From assembly GCA_964642175.1 (NCBI GenBank), contig CAZXOK010000006.1, positions 1 through 64,000 of the forward strand: a stretch of 64,000 nucleotides of DNA. The letters are read 5' to 3'. The translations under genes were made by a program, and so were the position numbers. Every line of letters starts with the position of its first letter. Positions within the stretch are counted from its first letter, which is position 1. This stretch comes from JANQGG01 sp964642175. Lineage in GTDB: Bacteria > Bacteroidota > Chlorobiia > Chlorobiales > Chloroherpetonaceae. Positions 10,059-18,437 of this stretch are shown in pieces. The notes beneath the pieces are model-generated. The model was not told the DNA's origin, ran no database searches, and saw only the letters and a program-made list of their open reading frames with translations.

Positions 10059-10595
10059 ATGGATCAAAACATATTAATTACATACGAGTCCAAGTATGGT
10101 ACAACCCAAGAAATTGCACAAAAGATTGGAGAGGTGCTTGCTGAGTGTGGTCTGGACGCCAAATTAACACCTGTCGACCAAGTGCAAAATCTTGACTCAT
10201 ACAACGTGGTGATACTGGGAAGCGCCGTCTTTACAGGCGACTGGTGCGAAGAGGCTTCAAAATTCCTGGAAACCAATGAGAAAGCACTTTCGGAAAAAAC
10301 AGTTTGGCTGTTTTCCAGCGGGCCTCTCGGAGAAAGCACCGTTGAAGAAGACTCCAAAGGCTGGCGTTTTCCAAAAAAACTTCAGCCCATAGCCGACCGC
10401 ATTGCTCCGCGCGATACAGCTGTGTTTCATGGCAAGATCGATAAAGATAAGATCAGCTTAATGCACAAGTTTATGATCAAAGTCGCAAAAGTGCCTGTTG
10501 GCGACTTCCGTAAATGGGATGATATTATTGCCTGGGCAAAAGACGTGGCTGAAACGCTCAAGAAAGAGGGATATGGGCAAGAATCGCCGGCATAA
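10059..10595 (+). CDS. Flavodoxin domain protein (HemG-like)
   Basis: 178 residues with the flavodoxin FMN-phosphate loop YESKYGTTQEIAQKIGE at about 9-25 and the later VILGSAVFTGDW segment. This is the flavodoxin_5 pattern seen in menaquinone-dependent protoporphyrinogen oxidase (HemG) and related electron carriers. No heme genes are nearby, so a specific role in heme synthesis is not supported here. A strong ribosome-binding site AAAGGAGG stands seven bases before the ATG, which fixes the start. A hairpin terminator follows. Confidence 0.85.
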   Translation: MDQNILITYESKYGTTQEIAQKIGEVLAECGLDAKLTPVDQVQNLDSYNVVILGSAVFTGDWCEEASKFLETNEKALSEKTVWLFSSGPLGESTVEEDSKGWRFPKKLQPIADRIAPRDTAVFHGKIDKDKISLMHKFMIKVAKVPVGDFRKWDDIIAWAKDVAETLKKEGYGQESPA

Positions 10596-10617
10596 GAGCT
10601 GTATTCAATTAAACTTA

Positions 10618-10655
10618 AAAAAAAGGGTCGGTACTAAACATACCGGCCCTTTTTC
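10618..10655. terminator. Bidirectional rho-independent terminator
   Basis: GGGTCGGTA at 10625-10633 pairs with TACCGGCCC at 10641-10649, with one G-T wobble. The stem is flanked by A residues on the left and T residues on the right, so it can end transcripts of the flavodoxin gene (+) and of the convergent LsrF-like gene (-). Confidence 0.8.
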
Positions 10656-10680
10656 ATTTACACCCTTATTAAATAAACCT

Positions 10681-11571
10681 CTATCCGGCCACTTCTTCAG
10701 CTTTTACTGACTGCAGGAAGTCCATGGCTTCGTTTGGCTTGTAGTTTTCATGCACCACTTTGCCAATGGTCTTCATCATCGCTTCAGGGGTTTCGCTCTG
10801 GAAAATATTGCGTCCCATATCCACACCTGAGGCGCCTTCCTGAACCGCATTGTAAGACATGGTCAGGGCATCGAGTTCCGGGATTTTCTTACCACCGGCC
10901 ATCACGATCGGTACCGGGCAGGAGGCAACAACGGTATCAAAATCTTCAGGCACATAGTAAGTTTTTACAACCTGCGCGCCAAGCTCAGCGCATATTCTGC
11001 AAGCCAGGCGGAAATACTTGGCATCGCGCACCATATTTTTACCCACAGCGGTTACCGCCATGGTAGGGATGCCATACTTAAGGCCCATATCCACCAAACG
11101 GGTCATGTTTTTGATCGAACGGGTTTCGTACTGGCCGCCAATAAAAACCTGAAGGGTAATACAAGCCACGTTCATGCGAATGGCATCTTCAATATCTACG
11201 GCCAGCTCTTCATCAGAAAGCTCTTTAAGAATGCTCGGGCCACCGCTGGAGCGCATAACCACGGCTTTGGTATTGGTAGGCGGTACGGTAGTGCGCAGCA
11301 TGCCGCGGGTTAGCATAATCGCATCAGCGTGTTCCATGAGCGGTACAATGTTCAGGTCCACACGTTCCAGGCCGGTGGTCGGACCCTGGAAATACCCGTG
11401 GTCGATGGCAAACATAACGGTTCTGCCGGTATCGGGTCTGAAAATTCGAGACAGGCGGTTTTTCATGCCCCAATCCAGTGAGTGGGCACCTTTGAGGAAA
11501 AAGCCATGGTTGTTTACCGGCACATCGGTATAGTAATTTTTTGCAATTTTGTCCTGATCAAACTCTGGCAT
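10681..11571 (-). CDS. lsrF: LsrF-like class I aldolase/thiolase
   Basis: 296 residues, matching E. coli LsrF along its whole length as I recall it: LDWGMKNRLSRIF, FAIDHGYFQGPTTGLER, SIKNMTRLVDMGLKYGIPTM, PVPIVMAGGKK and GASGVDMGRNIFQS. The Schiff-base lysine is predicted in VVKTYYVPEDF. LsrF acts as a thiolase on the AI-2 breakdown product 3-hydroxy-5-phosphonooxypentane-2,4-dione. None of lsrACDB, lsrG, lsrK or lsrR is present in the window, and the gene is followed upstream by an aldolase/dehydrogenase fusion, so a different sugar-phosphate aldol reaction is equally possible. Confidence 0.85.
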   Translation of the reverse strand: MPEFDQDKIAKNYYTDVPVNNHGFFLKGAHSLDWGMKNRLSRIFRPDTGRTVMFAIDHGYFQGPTTGLERVDLNIVPLMEHADAIMLTRGMLRTTVPPTNTKAVVMRSSGGPSILKELSDEELAVDIEDAIRMNVACITLQVFIGGQYETRSIKNMTRLVDMGLKYGIPTMAVTAVGKNMVRDAKYFRLACRICAELGAQVVKTYYVPEDFDTVVASCPVPIVMAGGKKIPELDALTMSYNAVQEGASGVDMGRNIFQSETPEAMMKTIGKVVHENYKPNEAMDFLQSVKAEEVAG

Positions 11572-11628
11572 ATGATTATATCATTTTATGGTTTATTGTG
11601 ATAGACTGATTTTTAAATGTTCGATCTC

Positions 11629-13728
11629 TTAACGCAGCGCGGCTGCAATATTTCCGCCATCTACAGTGGTAATAGAACCGGTGGTTTTCTTCTCCAGAGC
11701 CAGATGAACAAAGGCCTGGGCCACATCTTCGGCCAACACTTCCATTTTCAGCAAATTGCCACGCATGTAATCTGATTCACTCAATCCGCGGGCTTTGGAG
11801 CGGGCTTTGATCATATCGGTATTTAACAGGCCACTTCTTATCCGATCGGCATTCACCCCATTGGCGCGTATCTTATCCCGACCATGATCCAGGGCATACT
11901 GGCGAACCAGGAACAGGGTAGAGGCTTTTGGCAAACCGTAAGGACCAAAATCAGGCCCGGGATTCACCGCCTGCTTGGACACATTAAATAACAGATCACC
12001 TCCGTAGCCCTGGGCTTTCATAATCCGAACCGCCTGCTGAGCCACCGATTGGTGGGAAAAGAAATTCACTTCAAAACTTTTTCGAAGCACTTCATCAGGC
12101 ACTTCACCAATGCGACCTTGCAGGGCAATCCCAACATTAGACACCACAATATCCACACCGCCGAATTTCAGGACTGCCTCTCTGAAGACACAGACCACAT
12201 CACTGGCATTGGTAACATCACAGCGCAATACCAGGGCATCCGGGCCCAGTTGCTCTTGCATAAACACAAGGGCTTCTTCATTAAAATCTGTGGCTACAAT
12301 TTCTGCACCACGGGCCTGGAAGGCTTTTGCGGTGGCCAGACCTATCGCACCTGCCGCACCCGTAACAAGCACCACTTTACCCAGAAATTCATGCCCCTGA
12401 TCGTGCGAAACCTTGGCTTGTTCCATATCCCAGAACTCGATTTCAAACACTTCATCTTCTGTTATGGACTCAAAACGACCGATGGATTCGGCTTTCAGAA
12501 TGGCATCGATGGACGCTTCTGCAATATCAGCGTTTGTTTTGGCTTGTTTTGTATTCTTACCCAGACCAAACAAACCCAGGCCGGGCACCAAAACCACACG
12601 CGGGCGCTTATCGTGGAGTTCAACCTCTAATCCAAGCTTTTTACTCTGGCGATCCACATAAGCTTCAAATTCACAGGCATATGTTTCAAAGGCATCATAA
12701 ACTGATGAGCGGAAGGCGTCCATATCCTCCAGATTGGGTGCAGGGATTACCAATGGGGTATTTCGGGTGCGTACGATAAAATCCGGGGTCATGGCCCCGC
12801 GTGCACTCAGCTCTTTTACATCTTTATAATTAACAAAGGTTGAAATACGCTCCGAGGATCTGAATTCCAGACAAAATGTATCCACAATACCGGTATCTTC
12901 ATCATCAATAATGGCCGAAGCACCTCGCAGGACTGTAGCTACATCTTCTGCAGCTGCCAGCTTACCCGGTAAGGAAACCGAAGGAAACGAACCGGAAGTG
13001 GATTGATGAATATAGTCGTCCATCTGATCGACTAATGTCAGCATTTTCTCATAGGCTTCCATGGCGCTCTGGCCAAATGTTACCAATCCATGTTTTAACA
13101 AGACCAGGCCTTCAATATCCGGGTTTTGCCGGTAAGCTCCGTAGGCTTTCATGGCGAGCTCAAAGCCGGGTTTAATGTAGGGCACATACCCGAGTTGTTC
13201 ACCCAAAACCGATTTTGTGAGGTCGTGGCCATTGGGCTGATTGCTTAAAATTAACTGGGAGAAAGCATGGGTATGCAAAATATACTTATGAGGCAGAAAT
13301 GCATGCAACAGGGTTTCTATGGAGGGCACCGGCATTTTTCCGGGTACCAGATGCTGACCATAAAAGATATTTTCAATCAAGACCGATTTGAAAACCTCCG
13401 AGTTCAGACTATCGGTTGAAGCATTGGCGAAAAAGTGATCCCGAATGGCTAAAAGCGGATGTAATTTTAAAGGGACAAACCCATCTGTTGAGATCCCATG
13501 AAGATCTGTGCCACTTTTTTTTACCAGTATCACCGGTTGCACCTGGCCAAGAATATCCTCAAGTTCGGCTTTAACCGAGGTATTCCCGCCACCATGCATC
13601 ACGAGTTGTTTTTGCTCACCTAAAAGACGGGAAGCATAGACCAGATCGGCCAGTTCCGGCATGGCAGAGTGATGGGAAAGCTCGTCCTGAACATGTTTTA
13701 ATGTGGTCTCATCCCATGTAAGTTGCAT
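11629..13728 (-). CDS. Bifunctional class II aldolase / short-chain dehydrogenase
   Basis: 699 residues from ATG 13728; the longer frame from TTG 13794 adds 22 residues that do not look like this family. The N-terminal half is a class II aldolase (AraD/FucA fold) with GGGNTSVKAE, the zinc-binding LHTHAFSQLI and VLLKHGLVTFG. The C-terminal third is an NAD-binding SDR domain with VTGAAGAIGLATAKAF and active-site YGLPK. The architecture is that of RhaEW (YuxG): rhamnulose-1-phosphate aldolase fused to lactaldehyde dehydrogenase. No other rhamnose genes are present. It lies 57 bases upstream of the LsrF-like gene and probably forms an operon with it. Confidence 0.88.
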   Translation of the reverse strand: MQLTWDETTLKHVQDELSHHSAMPELADLVYASRLLGEQKQLVMHGGGNTSVKAELEDILGQVQPVILVKKSGTDLHGISTDGFVPLKLHPLLAIRDHFFANASTDSLNSEVFKSVLIENIFYGQHLVPGKMPVPSIETLLHAFLPHKYILHTHAFSQLILSNQPNGHDLTKSVLGEQLGYVPYIKPGFELAMKAYGAYRQNPDIEGLVLLKHGLVTFGQSAMEAYEKMLTLVDQMDDYIHQSTSGSFPSVSLPGKLAAAEDVATVLRGASAIIDDEDTGIVDTFCLEFRSSERISTFVNYKDVKELSARGAMTPDFIVRTRNTPLVIPAPNLEDMDAFRSSVYDAFETYACEFEAYVDRQSKKLGLEVELHDKRPRVVLVPGLGLFGLGKNTKQAKTNADIAEASIDAILKAESIGRFESITEDEVFEIEFWDMEQAKVSHDQGHEFLGKVVLVTGAAGAIGLATAKAFQARGAEIVATDFNEEALVFMQEQLGPDALVLRCDVTNASDVVCVFREAVLKFGGVDIVVSNVGIALQGRIGEVPDEVLRKSFEVNFFSHQSVAQQAVRIMKAQGYGGDLLFNVSKQAVNPGPDFGPYGLPKASTLFLVRQYALDHGRDKIRANGVNADRIRSGLLNTDMIKARSKARGLSESDYMRGNLLKMEVLAEDVAQAFVHLALEKKTTGSITTVDGGNIAAALR

Positions 13729-13919
13729 ACTTCTCTTTTTTTCTGTTATCGCTAAATTTGCCCTGAATTTAAAACATTCCTTAGCAGATACCAACCTTAA
13801 AAATGTCAGTTGCCACGATTTGTAATCAATTCATTTTGAATGTTTAAGTTCGAACCTTTATTATAACTACGTAATTATATAGAAATCAGTTTTATAATCG
13901 AGAAAACAGGAGTTTTGAG

Positions 13920-14732
13920 ATGAGCTACGAGATAACCAATTTTCAGCAGGACGTGATTGATCGCAGTTTTCAACAACCGGTGGTTGTGGATTTCTGGGCT
14001 GAGTGGTGCGGGCCCTGCCGGATGCTTGGCCCGGTTTTAGAGAATATGGCTGAAAGATCCAATGGCAAATGGGGCCTGGCAAAAGTAAACACCGATGTGC
14101 ACCAGGAGCCCGCCCGGCAATACAACATCAGTTCCATACCGGCTGTAAAGCTCTTTGTAGAGGGGCAGGTGGTTGATGAATTTGTTGGCGCCCTGCCCGA
14201 GCCACAGATTGAAGCCTGGCTGAAAAAAGCCTTACCCAGCAAATATGCAGAACAGGTTCAAAAAGCCGCTGAATGCCTATCTGAACAGGACATCCAAAAA
14301 GCACAGACACTTTTGGAAGACGTGCTGAAAGCTGAACCCGATAATGCACGTGCCGAAGTCTTGATGGCGCAAACATATTTATATGAGAATATCACAAAAG
14401 CCGTAGAGATGGTCTCCCACATCGATCCTGGCTCTGAGTTCGACGACGTGGCCGAAGGCATTCGCAACATGGCCGGTCTGATACAACTTGCCGAATCACC
14501 CGATGCACTGCCGGAGGGAGAAGGAAAAACCGCGTATTTGGATGCTATTCTGGCTCTGAAAACACAAGATTTTGATACCGCGCTTACACAGTTTATTGAG
14601 GTGGTTCGAAACGACCGGTATTACCACGATGATGGCGCCAGAAAAGCCTGCCTGGCCATTTTTAAGTACCTCGGCGAAGAGAACGAGATCACCCTGAAAC
14701 ATCGCAAGGTTTTCAATCGGGCGTTGTATTAG
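13920..14732 (+). CDS. Thioredoxin-TPR protein (CnoX/YbbN family)
   Basis: 270 residues. Residues 1-110 form a thioredoxin domain with the active site WCGPC (Cys30, Cys33); residues 120-270 form a helical TPR-like region (EQDIQKAQTLLEDVLKAEPD and similar). This is the layout of CnoX/YbbN, a chaperone-redoxin that holds oxidatively damaged proteins for GroEL or DnaK. The E. coli form has lost the first cysteine (SQHC), while this copy retains both, so it could be redox-active. Divergent from the aldolase gene; a terminator follows. Confidence 0.88.
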   Translation: MSYEITNFQQDVIDRSFQQPVVVDFWAEWCGPCRMLGPVLENMAERSNGKWGLAKVNTDVHQEPARQYNISSIPAVKLFVEGQVVDEFVGALPEPQIEAWLKKALPSKYAEQVQKAAECLSEQDIQKAQTLLEDVLKAEPDNARAEVLMAQTYLYENITKAVEMVSHIDPGSEFDDVAEGIRNMAGLIQLAESPDALPEGEGKTAYLDAILALKTQDFDTALTQFIEVVRNDRYYHDDGARKACLAIFKYLGEENEITLKHRKVFNRALY

Positions 14733-14737
14733 TGGCC

Positions 14738-14772
14738 GGTTGATACACGGGTTCAGGATCAACCCTTTTTTT
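14738..14772 (+). terminator. Rho-independent terminator after thioredoxin-TPR gene
   Basis: GGTTGAT at 14738-14744 pairs with ATCAACC at 14758-14764, followed by C and seven T residues. The remaining 326 bases to 15098 hold no gene that I can recognise. Confidence 0.75.
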
Positions 14773-15098
14773 ATAATTCGCCATGGATCAGGTGCCAGGT
14801 ATTCTATGGCTGTGCAAGGTGCGTTTTTGGAATCGGCTCTAAACTACACACTGTCGCTTATGCAAGACCGAATCCTGCTGACTTTTTTTATATAAAGGCG
14901 TTGACTTTTGCTATGCCACCACCTGTTTTAATAAGGTTATTCATCTTCAGGTTGGTCGGTAGCTGAGTTTTTTACTATCTGACACCAGTTTTCTTAAACT
15001 GTTTATAAATTACAGATACAGACATGCGATTGAAGGCAAAGCTAAAAAGCGCCAATTCTGATGTTCAACCTGGCGCCACCACTTGAACCGATTGATGT

Positions 15099-15833
15099 AT
15101 GAAACTTCTTCAAGCTATCATCTTAAGCAGCGTCTTTTTGTTGGCTTCGGGATGCAACATTGCCCGATCAGCCAAGCTGCTTGCTCCCGAAAGCTTTGGC
15201 ATGCAACAGATTGCCCCAAAGGTCTATGTTGAACCGGCCATGCCGCAACAAGCCATCCAACAACTCAAAGCCGATATCGACTCGGCCAGGAGCATCCTCT
15301 CGGAAACCTTCGGTATGCTAAAAAGCGATCCGGAACTGATCTGTTGCTTTAGTCAGGAAACCTACCAGTCATTTGGCGGTATAAGTGCCAGGGCTAAAGC
15401 CTATGGTAAATGGAAAATTTTGTTCTCTCCCCGAGGCCTGAACCCAACGATCCTCGTCCATGAGCTTTGCCATACCGAGCTTAAAACCCGTTTGGATGTT
15501 ATCTGGCCAAACCCCACACAGTTACCGGCCTGGTTTGATGAAGGGCTGGCCACCCATCTGAGCCGCGACAACCGATACACACTTCAGACCTGGCATGCAC
15601 AAACCGATAGCGGCAGAATTGCTGCGAAACTCGGCGAGCTTATAACCACGCGCGAGTGGTTCAACGCCCAGCACCAGGGAAAAGCCACCTATATTGTCGT
15701 CCGGCTGGAAGTGCAACAGTGGCTTGAAGTTGTTGGAACCCGGGGTTTGTTTGTATTAATAGAGCGCGTAAATTCAGGTGAGACATTTCAGGAGGTTTAT
15801 GATGATCTCTACATGAATGCCCGACAACCTTAA
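15099..15833 (+). CDS. Lipoprotein with peptidase MA-like (gluzincin) domain
   Basis: 244 residues. The N-terminus is a lipoprotein signal (FLLASGCNIA; lipidated Cys19), so it is membrane-anchored in the envelope. The zinc motif HELCH at residues 121-125 and the downstream WFDEGLATHL (Glu148 as third zinc ligand) fit a gluzincin peptidase of the MA-like type. The substrate is unknown. It lies 9 bases before the MarC gene, so the two are probably co-transcribed. Confidence 0.78.
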   Translation: MKLLQAIILSSVFLLASGCNIARSAKLLAPESFGMQQIAPKVYVEPAMPQQAIQQLKADIDSARSILSETFGMLKSDPELICCFSQETYQSFGGISARAKAYGKWKILFSPRGLNPTILVHELCHTELKTRLDVIWPNPTQLPAWFDEGLATHLSRDNRYTLQTWHAQTDSGRIAAKLGELITTREWFNAQHQGKATYIVVRLEVQQWLEVVGTRGLFVLIERVNSGETFQEVYDDLYMNARQP

Positions 15834-15842
15834 ATCCTGAAC

Positions 15843-16442
15843 ATGGCACCGGAACTCACACTCTTTTCAGCTACCGCTATCCTGTTTCTGGTGATTGATC
15901 CGCTGGGCAATGTACCGTTTTTTCTCTCCGCCCTCAAGTCGGTGGAGCCCCGTCGGCATTTTTCGATCATCTTGCGCGAGCTGATTATCGGTTTTGTGGT
16001 GCTGGTGCTGTTTATGTTGTTTGGGCACTACATTTTTGAAATGCTCCAGGTAACCCAGTCCTCATTGGGCATTGCAGGCGGGATTGTCTTATTCCTGATC
16101 TCCATCAAGATGATCTTTTCGGGCTTTGAAAAAATTTTTGAAGATAACCTGGATAGTGAGCCCCTGATCGTACCTCTGGCCATCCCGGCTATAGCCGGAC
16201 CCGCATCCATTGCCACCGCCATGCTTTTTATGGCCCAGTACCCCGAAAAGTGGCTCACCTGGATCCTGGCTCTTACCCTGGCCTGGTTTTTCTCTGGCCT
16301 CATCCTGGTTTTTGCCGATAAACTGGCCCACCTCCTGGGGCAACGAGGTCTTAAAGCTATCGAACGCCTGATGGGCATGATCCTCACCGTTGTTTCGGTT
16401 CAAATGCTGATTGACGGCATCAAACAGTCGTTTAACTTTTAA
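15843..16442 (+). CDS. MarC family inner-membrane protein
   Basis: 199 residues with six predicted membrane helices. The N-terminal ATAILFLVIDPLGNVPFFLS motif (DPxGNxP) is the signature of the MarC/YhgN family. The biochemical role of the family is not settled; it was once linked to multiple antibiotic resistance but this is not firm. Its end overlaps by four bases the end of the convergent broken phosphatase gene. Confidence 0.9.
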   Translation: MAPELTLFSATAILFLVIDPLGNVPFFLSALKSVEPRRHFSIILRELIIGFVVLVLFMLFGHYIFEMLQVTQSSLGIAGGIVLFLISIKMIFSGFEKIFEDNLDSEPLIVPLAIPAIAGPASIATAMLFMAQYPEKWLTWILALTLAWFFSGLILVFADKLAHLLGQRGLKAIERLMGMILTVVSVQMLIDGIKQSFNF

Positions 16443-17163
16443 GACTTACCCACACGACCCATCAGGTAGATCATTTCGGTGGCAATCTGCTGGCAGCGCT
16501 CATCGTAAGCCTTTGTTTCACCGGGAGTGTTGTCCATCGCTTTGGAATCGATGTAGGGCAGCGATACCCTAAAATCGGCACCATGGATGATTGGGCAATT
16601 TTCGTCGGCGTCAGAGCAGGTCATGACCGCCACAAACCCTGAGCCGGGATTAGCCTTATCGTTATTTTTTTGGAAAAGCAGACCAGGGCCGATAAATCAT
16701 CTGAAAAACGAACCTCATACCGTGGATTCTCACCACCGGGATTTTTAACCCGGAAACCAGCTCGCTTGAGGGCTTCAACCGCCCGTGGATTGAACGAGGT
16801 GGCCTCGGTTCCACCCGAAAAGGTCTGGATATAAGCCGCGGCAGCCGCCCAAATCTGGCTCATATGGCTACGCCGGCTGTTATGCGTGCAAATAAACGTA
16901 AGTTTAACCGACTTGCTCTTTGCAATTTCCCCTCGAAGATAGGCTGCCAGATCATCCAGACGCTGCCGCCGTTTTGGCTCAATGTTGGCAACGATTTCTT
17001 TGGCATCATTCATGTAAACCATTAAGTCGGGATCAGCTCTGTTTGGCATGGCCTTCTCTTTAAGTGTTAATGCCTGAAGATTTTCAGGCGTTGAGACTTG
17101 GGCAAACATCAGAGGTGCTATACTTAACATGGCAAGCACCATTAAACTGAGTTTCATCATCAT
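16439..17163 (-). pseudogene. Secreted low-MW phosphatase / ArsC-like protein, frameshifted
   Basis: Two frames together make one protein. From ATG 17163 there is a signal peptide (MMMKLSLMVLAMLSIAPLMFA), then the phosphatase P-loop ICTHNSRRSHMSQIW (CX5R) and FSDDLSALVCFSKK. A one-base loss in the A-run at about 16660-16670 then moves the reading to the frame VAVMTCSDADENCP, which runs to 16439. The family is low-molecular-weight tyrosine phosphatase/arsenate reductase, here in an unusual exported form. Third gene of a minus-strand ars cluster. A homopolymer sequencing error cannot be excluded for this gene alone, but both neighbours are broken too. Confidence 0.85.
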
Positions 17164-17180
17164 TGTGCGTGGATTTAAAG

Positions 17181-17904
17181 TCAGGAGCAGCATCCCAAAC
17201 CCGAGCCGCAGGAGCCTTGCTGAAACTCTCTAAGCAATACGTTTGGCTGCTGCTCTTTTGAGCTGGGTTTTTCGGCATAAACCGAAATGCTGAAGATTCC
17301 TGTGCCGGCAATGTTAAACTGAGACACTTTTTCAGCCGGGAGATACTTGGAGAGAATATCATCCGGGATCACCTCGGTTTTTTTCTCTCTGCACCACGAT
17401 GTTTTCAAATCCGGTTTGCGCAATCATATCCGGGTAATCCTGCTTCTAAATGACACCGGCAATGCATCCGGCGTACATTTAGGCATCTTTTTTCAGCGCA
17501 TCGGGAAGCTCGCCAAACAGGACAATGTCGGAAATGCTGAAATGGCCGCCAGGTTTGAGCACCCGGAAAATCTCCGCAATCACTTTGGGTTTATCGGGCA
17601 CCAGGTTTTGAACACAATTGCAGATCACCACATCGACCAGGTTATCATTAACCGGCATCTGGTTGATATCGCCTTCGCGGAATTCCACGTTGTTGTAGCC
17701 CAGTTTTTCGGCGTTTGTGCGGGCCTTATTGATCATATCGGTGGTGAAATCCACGCCTATTACCTTGCCTTCGGGACCGATTTCATGGCGGGGCACAAAG
17801 CAGTCGTTTCCGGCGCCTGAGCCCAGATCAATCACGATGTCGCCTTTAGAAATTTTTGCATACCGGGTTTGCACCTATTTTTTTAACTGGTCGGAGTTAG
17901 CCAT
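17181..17904 (-). pseudogene. arsM: Arsenite methyltransferase ArsM, three stops and a frameshift
   Basis: Starting at ATG 17904 the frame reads MANSDQLKK-stop-VQTRYAKIS, then the SAM-binding DLGSGAGNDCFVPRHEIG, VIGVDFTTDMI and ICNCVQNLVPDK, then ELPDALKKDA-stop-MYAGCIAGVI-stop-KQDYPDMIAQTGFENI. The stops are TAG 17875-17877, TAA 17479-17481 and TAG 17446-17448. A seven-base homopolymer at 17378-17384 shifts frame, and the C-terminus (EVIPDDILSKYLP to a Cys-rich GSGLGCCS) is read in the new frame to 17181. ArsM methylates As(III). Homology on both sides of every lesion shows a full-length ancestor. The Cys-rich tail fits arsenic binding. Confidence 0.9.
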
Positions 17905-17969
17905 AACAGTAAAGGGTTTGATTTTTAAAAATGCAATATCGCAATAATACGATATATTAAATAAATAGT

Positions 17970-18306
17970 TTAGCAGCAAGTTCCGGTTGTGGTGCCATGG
18001 TATTGGGCAAACAAGTCCAGGAACCGGGATTTAACTTCCTGCCAGCCTTTTGGGTTAATGCAATAATTCAGACGGGTGCCTTCTATGGTGCCCTGTATCA
18101 GCCCGACTTCTTTAAGCTCACTTAAATGCTGGCTGATCGTGGCCTGCGCCAGGCCCAGTTCTTTTACCAGGTCGCTGTTGATGCAAGTGTCGCTTTTAAG
18201 CAATTGCTGGATGATGGCAATCCGTGCCGGATGCGCACATGGCCTTGGCTGCCAGGGCCATGCTGTTTTGCTCTTCTGTAAATAAATCTGATCGGGTAAT
18301 GCCCAT
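17970..18306 (-). pseudogene. arsR: ArsR family repressor, frameshifted near N-terminus
   Basis: From ATG 18306, preceded by an AGAGGG ribosome-binding site, the frame reads MGITRSDLFTEEQNSMALAAKAM. It then needs a one-base shift at about 18238 to continue as AHPARIAIIQQLLKSD and the winged-helix LGLAQATISQHLSELKE. The protein ends GTTTGTCC, a cysteine tail as often seen in metal sensors. Intact ArsR proteins repress ars operons and release DNA when arsenite binds. It heads the broken arsR-arsM-phosphatase cluster. A shorter product from another start is possible but would have a foreign N-terminus. Confidence 0.82.
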
Positions 18307-18437
18307 TTCAACCCTCTGTTTATCGCAATATAACGATAGGCTATAAAAAAGCAGACCATTTTTTGTCATTTGGAAAAAAACGAACGCTTTGCCAGGCCCT
18401 AAACCCGGCCATGTGTGCGAATGCAGAGGCCTGATGC

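Noticed and set aside
12049..12630. Long plus-strand open frames over the aldolase/SDR gene and similar frames over secD, mnmE and mnmG
   Set aside because: They lie antisense to genes with clear conserved domains and have no motifs of their own.
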